Assembly (NCBI GenBank): GCA_022539475.1
Contig: VCMS01000072.1
Coordinates: 1-64,000, forward strand
From: Gracilaria domingensis
Taxonomy: Eukaryota > Rhodophyta > Florideophyceae > Gracilariales > Gracilariaceae
Reading direction: 5' to 3'
Length of the DNA: 64,000 nucleotides
The notes under the pieces are model-generated. The model was not told the DNA's origin, did no database searches, and saw nothing but the letters and a program-made list of their open reading frames with translations. This document shows positions 56,247-64,000 of this stretch, piece after piece. The translations under genes were made by a program, and so were the position numbers. Each line of letters opens with the position of its first letter. The stretch's first letter is position 1.

Positions 56247-59200
56247 ACAAAATTGATGATACGAAATTCTGATTTCAATCCATGCCCAACAAATATGCAA
56301 CCAGCGTCAACCAAAAACATCGTAATCGCTTATACACGGTTTTTAAACTGCTCACCTTATGAGTCGATCTTGTTGCGTCAAGGTCCCCTTCCGATAAACC
56401 TGAGAACCTCTTTAGGTAATCCACAACCGGTTCTCTCACAGCAGCGTAATCATCTATCAGCGCAACCCCCTTCAACCTTCCCTATCTCCGAATCACAGAA
56501 ACAAGAGCAAGCGCCATTCTAGGAGGTACAACGATTTGCGAAGTTCCGTCCCCGAATACATCCGCTTCATCTCGAGAAACCATAACAAATTCGCAGTCTA
56601 GGGCCAGTACGGTTCCTTTTCCAGGAACGTCTTCATCCGGCTGAAGACCAATTGCTTCGTTATGGTTCTTCTCGCCAATGACCTCTCGAACGTCCACTAA
56701 TGTGTCGTTGATCTCCATCCTTACACGATTGTTGATATCTCTGCGCACGTATTCAAGGACGCAAGGTTTTTTCCAGAACTTATGGAATGCTGCCACCTCT
56801 TCGAAGCCCTCACATGGAGCGATCACAAAGTCCTTAAAGCACCACCATGCAGCATCAGCATGCTTCTCATCAACTTCCGGCTTCTCTCTTTTCTCTCCAA
56901 GTTCGTTTCCTTTTTCAGAATAAACTCATGGAACGTGGATGTTAGCGACGAGGTGCCCTGCGACATTTCTGGCGCTGCTTTCGTCGTTTTTGCTCATGGC
57001 TTCTACGTCTTGAGAGGTTGGAGGAACTAGTGCTACCACGAAGGATAGGTCGTATTCCGCCAAAAGGTTCCCTTTGTCCCCAAAGCTTCCTTCCACGGCG
57101 TCGTATGCAAGCGCACTCCTTCCACATGACGCCAAACTATCGATTTCTGTCACAGAAATACCATCCGTCAGCTCTATTCGCATTGAGTCCATTATCTTCT
57201 TCTCTTCTTGCATTGTTCTCTCAGCAATTTAATCGAGGTCGAGGGATGCATTACTCGGACTTCGAAGAGGGTATGAGCTTTCACTCACATCAAACCACCA
57301 ATCACGCTAGCCATTAGCCTTCGTGTTACACCCTAGCAGTAACACATTTGGAAGACTTGGAAGTTCACGGTGCTGGGTCATAGATTCAAACTGTCTACTG
57401 GCCTCACAAAAAGCACGTGTTGCGTCACCTCTATGGTGAAGACTATGTTTCAGCAGCTTGCAAAAGAAGAATTCCTGGGCACTTTGTCGATCAAAGAATG
57501 CTGGAAAGGTTTTGCAATTCTTTCCCAGTCCGTATTGCTGGCCATGAACGTCCCATGGGACCGAGTTTCTGCTCCAAACACAGACAGAACGGTACTGTCG
57601 ATATCCACGCCTTCATCCTTATGCAGTTGTTCAAGGAAGTAGCGAGTGAAATTCTCAATCCTCTGGGAAAGAAGTAGGACATGTGCCCCATCCGAACCAC
57701 CAAGAGCTCCTGCGTTCGCGATAGCCATAAATGCTCTTGTGAAGTTTCCAGCTTCACATGCCATCCCAGCACCACCCAAGTCGAACATGTGGAAAAGAAA
57801 ACTAAGTTCACAAGATATACACCAATCTCGATGGCAAGAGTGATTGCCAATTGCAGTCCGCACTGGAATGCAAAAGTACAATGCTCGCGCTGCATGGTTT
57901 ACGTACACATTTGGTAAGACATTCTCGAGACCGCAAAAGCAGGAGCTGGTATTGTACTTGAGGAAATCAAAGCCTTCTATACTTTCCCAAGCCACAAGAT
58001 CCATTTCCACATACTTTGATCGCTCAGCTGGTTTAGACAAGTCTATTTTGTTGGCATTGCCGCTCAAGGTGCCTGTAGGTAAGCTGGACCTTCTCTCCCC
58101 TTTAAGGCGATATTTGCCGTTCGCAGGCCTCACTTTTGGCGGCCTCTTGTACCCTGATTCAGAATTCCGTACAATCGACGCAGGTGCCTGAGCGTAGGAA
58201 ACATAAGTATGCTGTGGGGCCACGTCGAGGAGTTCGTCACTTATTTGCAACGGAAAACGAGAAAATGGTTTGCGAGGGTACAAATCATGCGTGATATCTG
58301 TACCCTTGGACACTCGCCTAGCATACAGTTCCCCACGTATTCGATGCTGTGGTTGATTTGGAACAGAGTTCTTCTGTGAGATACTCAACTCTGGCAGAGC
58401 GCATTTCGGAATTGTGGCACCAATTTCCAAGTCAATAAAGTCATCTATGTAGATCGAAGGGGTTGGCGGTTCCGGATTCACGGGTGCATTCCAAACGGGT
58501 TCTGATGATGAATTCACTTTGACAGAATCTTAGAATGACCGCTGGTGGACAAATTTGCTGGAATCGCCGAGAACTAGAAGTGATTGCGATTAGTCGGACA
58601 TCGCGGTGAACACGTCTGATCCCGCATCCATATGAATCTCATCACACAAGGGATATGCCGGTTCCCTGTTGGTAACGGTGGATATATCCATAAGCTGCAT
58701 TACGCCGTGTGGGAAGAGCATCGACAGAGCACCGTCAATATTGTACAGCTGTGAGGTCGCTTGATCAAAAGCAATGAACATGAGAGAGGCACAAAAGAAA
58801 ACGGAATGGAGAGGACTCTGTACTGCGCGAATATCGTATAGCTTAACTGTTTGCTCTAGATAGTGGACCTCTTCTCTCGTTCCAAGTCCTGTTGCAGCTA
58901 AGTAGTAGCCACTGGTGGCAATTGAAGTGGTAGCGCCAGAAAACGCAGCAATCGCATTCACTTCACCCATATAGGAGGGATCACATAACGAGATGCGACC
59001 TGTTGAGGTGGAGAAAATAGCCAGGCTGGATGCACCCTGCGGAGCGGCCCACACCGCAGCCGTGACACCAGTACCGCCGCTCAAAGTAGCTTGTCTCAGA
59101 ATTCGCTGCTGCTGTAGGTCCACGAGCGCCAACATTCGAGACTCGCCTCCAATGCATACGTGATCATGGCTGATTGGGTTCAACGCCAACGCCTTCGCAT

Positions 59201-59742
59201 TCCTCATGGTGTCGGCGCGAACAGAAACAGAAAGTACAACCACACGTTGACAACAGCCAGTCCATAGCTCACTGCAGCTAGCTCAGATGAGCTTGATACC
59301 ACAACATCTTGCACAACACCGTGGTTGGAAGAGTCGAAAGAGGGCTCACCAATGTACGTCGAGACGATGCGCGCGATATCTGGGGCATGGTGGGCATGTA
59401 GCATACCAGATGCCGTGGCGACCCATATGAGTTGCTTAACTGGGTCTCAGGCAAGGGCGCGGATGGGGTCTGTGTGTGAATTGGGATAGCCGACCTGTGC
59501 ACAACTGTGCTCATGCCAGCCGTGGGAAGGCATATGCTCGGCGAGGCAGTCGAAATAGTAATGGTCGGCCCCGGAGTACAGGGAAGACGCCTGCGCATCA
59601 TCCTGCGGGTATGACGCTCAAGCTGCCACAGCTGTTCTGAAGTGCGTACAGGGCGAGGAGGAAAAAGAGAGGAGGTTGGGGATGAAACGGTGACGATGGT
59701 GGTGGTGGAACTGGAAGTAGTATTGAACGGGAGTTGTGCCAT
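56247..59742 (-). pseudogene. PAN2: PAN2 deadenylase subunit, N-terminal and central parts
   Basis: PAN2 is the catalytic subunit of the PAN2-PAN3 poly(A) nuclease. A WD40-like region lies at 59,500-58,590 (LIWVATASG; TVKLYDIRA). The inactive ubiquitin-hydrolase-like domain is at 58,517-57,450 (GFDFLKYN, NVYVNHAARALYF, CELSFLFHMFDLG) and continues in another frame from 57,390. The exonuclease begins VLALDCEFV, then GVALIDDY and FVGHGL. Stops at TGA 59,447, TAG 57,307, TAA 57,229, TGA 56,926 and TAG 56,482 lie in otherwise open frames. Frame changes occur near 59,230, 57,450 and in a T run at about 56,315. The conserved Asp after GHGL is Glu (LKSEFR). It was probably a pseudogene or relaxed duplicate before or after the MULE inserted. 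Confidence 0.85.
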
Positions 59743-59943
59743 CAGGGGAGGAGGAGCGAGGATAATTTTGAAGCGAAAATCGGAGCGGGCTCAACACCTG
59801 AGATCATGAAACGGGCCACTGAACTCCATCTATAGTAAAACTACCATTGGTACCGACGGTAACCCTCAGATCGGCTTAATTAGACAAATGGTCTAATTTG
59901 ACAACGCGCGACAGCCACTCATTCTTTCCTCCTTCTCTGCGAT

Positions 59944-61891
59944 ATGTCATGTCAGAAGACCGACCAGCAACTTCTCCGACTATCACAGACGCTGCATGAA
60001 CGTTTCAGTGTTAGTTCCAAACAAATTATACCCATGCCAGAGTCGATGAGACGTCAAACTGCTCGACTGAAGCGCAATAACAAGAAGCGCGAACTCGCCC
60101 AGACCTCCAGAAAGCAAGCCTTAGACTTGTTGCAACAACATAAAAAGATTGCAAGTATTGCAACCATCTGTTCACGGTCTTTGAGCATGGTTTACAAAAT
60201 CAGAAAGGCGTGGAAGACAAAGAACACGCATGAACTTAACAAACTCCTAAACCCTGTCAAACACCATGCTCGACGTCCACCTGTCCTCAAGACCGTAGAA
60301 GGAAAGATGCTTGTCAATCGCGTCAAGCACGCAGCCGAATGAGGGTTTGCTATTGATGAATCTCGCATGCGCTAATACATGGGTGAGATAGCAAACGATG
60401 AGCGTAAGACATTCAAGAAAAACCTTCCATCTGGAGATGCACTGCGGTTCTTCCGTGCACGAAACCGCGAAATTACATACCGCCGTGCCAAAGACCACAA
60501 CCATAAATACTTCGCAGGAGAAGATCTCGACCAGGTCAACACGTTGGTTCCGCACCTAAAAAGAATCAAGAAGGAGTATCCTGAAATTTTCGAGGACCGA
60601 AACAGGGTCTGGAATCTCGACGAAACCGCCGTTAACGCTTCATTTGGGAAACGTATTCGCGTTTTCACTGCTGCAGAATCAAAACTAGGTGGCCACCGGC
60701 ATAATATTAAAGACAGTGAAACGAATGTGACTGCAGTAGTTAGGACGTCGGCATCGGGATATGTTGCTCCACCAATGTTTGTTTCCGCCGTTAAGAAGGT
60801 AATGCCGTCCTGGAAGAAACCAGTCGATGAAGCAACAGTGACCAAACTTCCAGCTTCCCTAGCATAGTTGGCTGAGAAAGATTGGCTTCCCGATCAGACC
60901 GAAATTCTTACCACCGCGAAGGGGTCAGTGACAATGGAGATAATGCCAGATCTCATACGACACTTCAACGCCTTCCTCCGAAAGATTGTTCCTAAGGAAA
61001 AAGTGGTTCTCCTGCTGCTCGATGGTCACAGTTCACGAAACGGAGACGAGTGGATAGTACTGTGTAGAACGGAGAATATTATTGTGGTGCGGTTCCCGGC
61101 CAATACCTCCCATTTTCTACAACCATGTGATGACACGACCAATAAGGCATTCAAAGAAGAGAAAAGAAGGGTCAGAGACATCTTATTGCGAACGGAAATG
61201 TATAGCAACGCAAACATCGCTTTCAAGATAAAACTCGGCGTGGCGGCGTTCCGGATTCTCACAACTTCTATTGTGAAAAAGAGCTTCTTAAACACGGGAA
61301 TGTGGCCAATGGAGTTTCAGTTCTTCTCAATGCTTGAGAAGCGACTAAATAATCGCAATCGAGTTGACCCAGACAACGAAAGTGACGACCAACGTCCTCT
61401 CCGTGTGACTCTCCGCACGAGTGATCGCGTCATATACTCCCGAATTCGACGGATATTTGAAAAGAAAGACTGTCCTACGAGAGGTGCGGCTCTTATAGAG
61501 CAAACGTTACAAGAGAAGCGATCAACTCATCGGGCGTTATGGGATGCTGTGCCGCTGAAAGCGCCTGTTCGAAACATTAAGGAAAATGGAAAACCTGCTT
61601 CTGGTGCGGCACCTGCGAATTTGACGGAGAGGAACGTTTTAGCGGATGTTACGAACAAGCAAGGATTGTGTTCAACGAATCAGAGATAAACTGTGGGAGG
61701 GAGTCTCACAGAAAGGCAGAACGGTTCGAACGAAAAGGAGAAAGAGAATGGAAGTTTGCAGAAGTGTTTTGATGATATTCCGCTGTTGCAGCTTTGGAAG
61801 CGACACAAAACTGTGTCTCCCGCTCGCAATGATGAACACATTGCCGCCACAGATGCGGCGGAGGCGCTCTTAGGTCTTGGCCATCGTTCAT
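59944..61891 (+). pseudogene. pogo/Tigger transposase, one frame with four stops
   Basis: A single frame runs the whole length without an indel. It is broken by TGA 60,340, TAA 60,373, TAG 60,865 and TAA 61,687. An N-terminal helix-turn-helix region (RKQALDLLQQHKKIASIATI) is followed by a CENP-B-like segment (DALRFFRARNREITYRRAKDH). The DDE_1 core has VWNLDETAVNA, VVLLLLDGHSSR and FPANTSHFLQPCDD as its catalytic aspartates. The C-terminal tail reaches about 61,891, and a separate ORF to 62,096 may also belong. Terminal repeats were not found with confidence. Confidence 0.85.
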
Positions 61892-62096
61892 GAGCTTAGC
61901 AAGAGAGCTTGAGGAAGCTGCGCAGAGTTTCCAAATTAAGCCACCTCTGATTATTGAGAGGTGTGCGGTACAGGTCTGTCAAAATAAACTGCGCTGTGGA
62001 GGGCAACAGCAGCCCTTCTGGTGGAATCAAAATGTTGTCGAATTAAGCCGCCGGGAGGGTTACCGCGCATGTGTTCCACACGTAATCAAGCGTTGA

Positions 62097-62317
62097 TGCG
62101 ATCTTGAGTCATGACGTATGCGAGGGGGACTCCACTAAATAGAGGTCGTAATTCTATTGAACTCAAAAAATTAGAATTAATCGACTTGCACAAACTATAG
62201 AAAATTTATCGAAATTACATTAGAAATGCCATACTTCTTGAAAGGCTATTGAAAACTTAACGAAAAACAGTTCCGCCTGGGAGAATGCGAGTGGTTCGGG
62301 GAAGTCCGTTCGGAACA
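62097..62317. other. Probable retroelement 3' end in minus orientation
   Basis: Read on the minus strand, this stretch carries CCCAGGCGGAA followed by AT-rich sequence with TTCAATAG motifs. It matches in order the sequence just after the decayed gypsy pol at 33,210-33,350. It suggests another copy of that family extending to the right. Confidence 0.4.
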
Positions 62318-64000
62318 CTAGCGGGGACGCACCAGAGGTTGTGTTCCCCGTCGTGCACGGAAGGCCTTGGCAGCTCGCAGTAGAAAACAGAAGCCGGAAA
62401 CCGGAGATTGTGCGAGGCATGAAGAGTGGAGCACAAATTTACGCATTGGGAAAACCACGCTGTATCTACTTAGAGACAAGCCGAGCTCGACACTTGTCGT
62501 TGTAGAGTAACTGAGGACAGAGGATCTAACGATGGCGTTGACGGTACAGCTCGAGCACTTCGGAAACGCAAGCGTTGGATTCTCCGCCGCAAAGGCGGAC
62601 GGTTTTCTCACTGAGGCCAAGAGAAACTCTTCTGCAATATCCAAGATGAGCCCTCGGCTGGCATCAACGGTAACCACGTGGTCGACGTCGTTGTCACTCT
62701 TGAACCTGATGACAACGTAACTTTCCTGTCGCCGGTTGGCTGCCCTTACTATCCCGGAGAAGTCGTGATCGCCGGTCGGGACCTGAGGCAGATTCAGTCC
62801 AAGGCCTGTACTGTGCAGCGCACGAGTAACGGGCCTTATGTGCTCGAGAGGGGTCGCAGAGTCACGGAGAGCGTGACTCGACGCCTCTGCGGCTGCAGAT
62901 CGAAAAGGCCGTCGACAGCGTTCAAGAAGGCCGAAACAAGACAGTCGTGGAGGTTTGTTGAGCGCGAAGGGAGTGACCCAGGGGAGCGCACGTGACACGA
63001 ACGCGAGGCTGAACTGAAAGGGCGGACGCAGGGTCCTCCAACAGTTACGTTGGTAGCGAGAAACATCTAGGTAGTTCCAATGGCTCCATCGGCATACAAC
63101 TGCAAAGTAGTCGAAGCGCGAAAATCGCGAGAAGGAAGACCCAGATCAGGATGGGCGGAGGGCAACTCGCGCCTGTTAGGCAGAGAACCACGCCGAAAAT
63201 TCTTTTCCGTGACGTGGCGCGTGACAATCGTAGGGTTGTTTCACAAAGGGAGAGGAGCAACACGAAGAGAATGACGGTGAATGGGCCAATAGTGCTCTGG
63301 CCAGCCCCTGGAGGTGTCTGAAGCATGAAGAAGGCTTTCTTCGAGAGAAATATTCCCGACGGCGAAACCGTCACCCTTCAAGATACTGTTCATCTTGCAA
63401 GGAGCCCCGCGACCACCGGCTGCCGAATAGGGGCCTGAACTTGCTGACGCTTTCGGAACGTTGTGGCCATCGGATCCAACCAGCACCTCTTCGTCAACGT
63501 CATCGTCCTCCCCTTCATCTAACTGGAGCTCGAACGAGATATCAAACTCTGATTTCGTGCTGAGAGTCTTCGAGCGGAACTGAGAAGACGGATGAGACCC
63601 CTAGAACCACGAAACGGAGGAACGAGGGTTTTCTTTGGAAAAAGAGGAACTTTCATGAGTTCGACGGGAGCCCGAAGTGCGATCGGTTTTCCGTGAGCGA
63701 CGAGACAAAGGGGTCGAGTCGCCCTGAATCGTAAGCCACTCGCTGTCGCGCGAGAAGTTCTGGACGACGCAGCCGATGTTCTTCGAATAGATATGTGACG
63801 AACCTCACCGTCAGCTGCCGCATGCCGGGCGCAACGTCGGCGAGAAGCAGTAACGACCGGGCGTTGAGCTCGTGTAGAGAGCTCCCGCGGAGGAACTGGG
63901 CAGATCTCATCGTCGTTTTCTGTGGCCTGAGCGGATGAAGAGACACGACAACGGGAAGAGTTCGCCCGAGGTGATGGTTCCGGCTCAGGCGAATGTCTTC
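62318..64000. other. Unresolved right edge
   Basis: The minus-strand ORF 62,998-62,318 (226 residues, with a central SYVVIRFKSDNDVDHVVTVD) competes with a plus-strand frame across 62,594-62,995. The latter contains HVVDVVVTLEPDDNVTFL and CPYYPGEVVIAGRDL. Only one can be real and I recognise neither. Shorter ORFs further right (for example 63,946-63,653 minus) have no recognisable domain. The stretch may be the body of the retroelement whose end lies at 62.2 kb. Confidence 0.3.

Noticed and set aside
50235..56255. The MULE as a large intron of PAN2
   Set aside because: The junctions have a 9-base duplication and inverted repeats, and no GT...AG boundaries that would restore the frame exactly.
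59944..61891. Reassigned stop codons (TAA/TAG as Gln) to explain in-frame stops in several genes
   Set aside because: The large intact retrotransposon frames (gag 689, pol 807 and 851 codons) contain no internal TAA, TAG or TGA and use CAA/CAG for Gln. Stops appear only in older, decayed genes.
62318..62998. Calling the 226-residue minus-strand ORF a gene
   Set aside because: A plus-strand frame over the same bases looks equally protein-like, and neither has a recognisable domain.

Overview
The window is eukaryotic nuclear DNA made almost entirely of transposable elements in several layers of nesting, with a few decayed host genes between them. The evidence is Ty3/gypsy retrotransposons with chromodomains, DNA transposons of five superfamilies, short introns with GTAAGT donors and CTAAC branch sites, and the eukaryote-only genes PAN2 and BRE1. 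The long stretches of PAN2 and BRE1 without introns suggest an intron-poor lineage. A red alga, an oomycete-like protist or a fungus would all fit. The sequence alone does not settle this.

Layout. 0.8-9.5 kb: a long Ty3/gypsy element on the minus strand (gag, pol, chromodomain, right-hand LTR); its left LTR lies outside the window. 9.5-14.6 kb: a second chromodomain Ty3/gypsy element on the minus strand, with an unexplained third ORF downstream of pol. 14.6-21.6 kb: a tRNA-like retrosequence, a zinc-finger ORF, a DDE transposon broken by an inverted duplication, a second relic of the third-ORF family, and an 81-bp tandem repeat. 21,658-31,823: a complete 10.2-kb non-autonomous LTR element with 989-bp LTRs and a 5-bp target duplication, nested in an older gypsy pol that resumes at 31.8 kb. 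34-38 kb: a CACTA-type transposase. 40,903-44,653: a PIF/Harbinger-like transposon that carries fragments of two host genes, GET3 and a calcium P-type ATPase. 46-48.3 kb: a BRE1 pseudogene. 49.9-59.7 kb: PAN2 on the minus strand, split by a 6.0-kb MULE (50,244-56,246) that encodes a SWIM-domain transposase and a Ulp1-type protease. 59.9-61.9 kb: a pogo/Tigger transposase. 62.1-64 kb: poorly resolved, probably another retroelement end.

How the parts relate. No host pathway is encoded here. The genes make up a mobile-element community with autonomous elements, deletion derivatives that need helper proteins, and elements carrying host sequence. Several elements share design features. Two gypsy elements appear to join gag to pol by a -1 frameshift. 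The MULE and Harbinger elements each have a two-gene layout. Many older genes keep their reading frame and are broken mainly by nonsense codons. The observations most worth following are the host-gene capture by the Harbinger element, the unknown third-ORF family, the MULE insertion that can be reconstructed to the base inside PAN2, and the high density of short hairpins in one LTR family.
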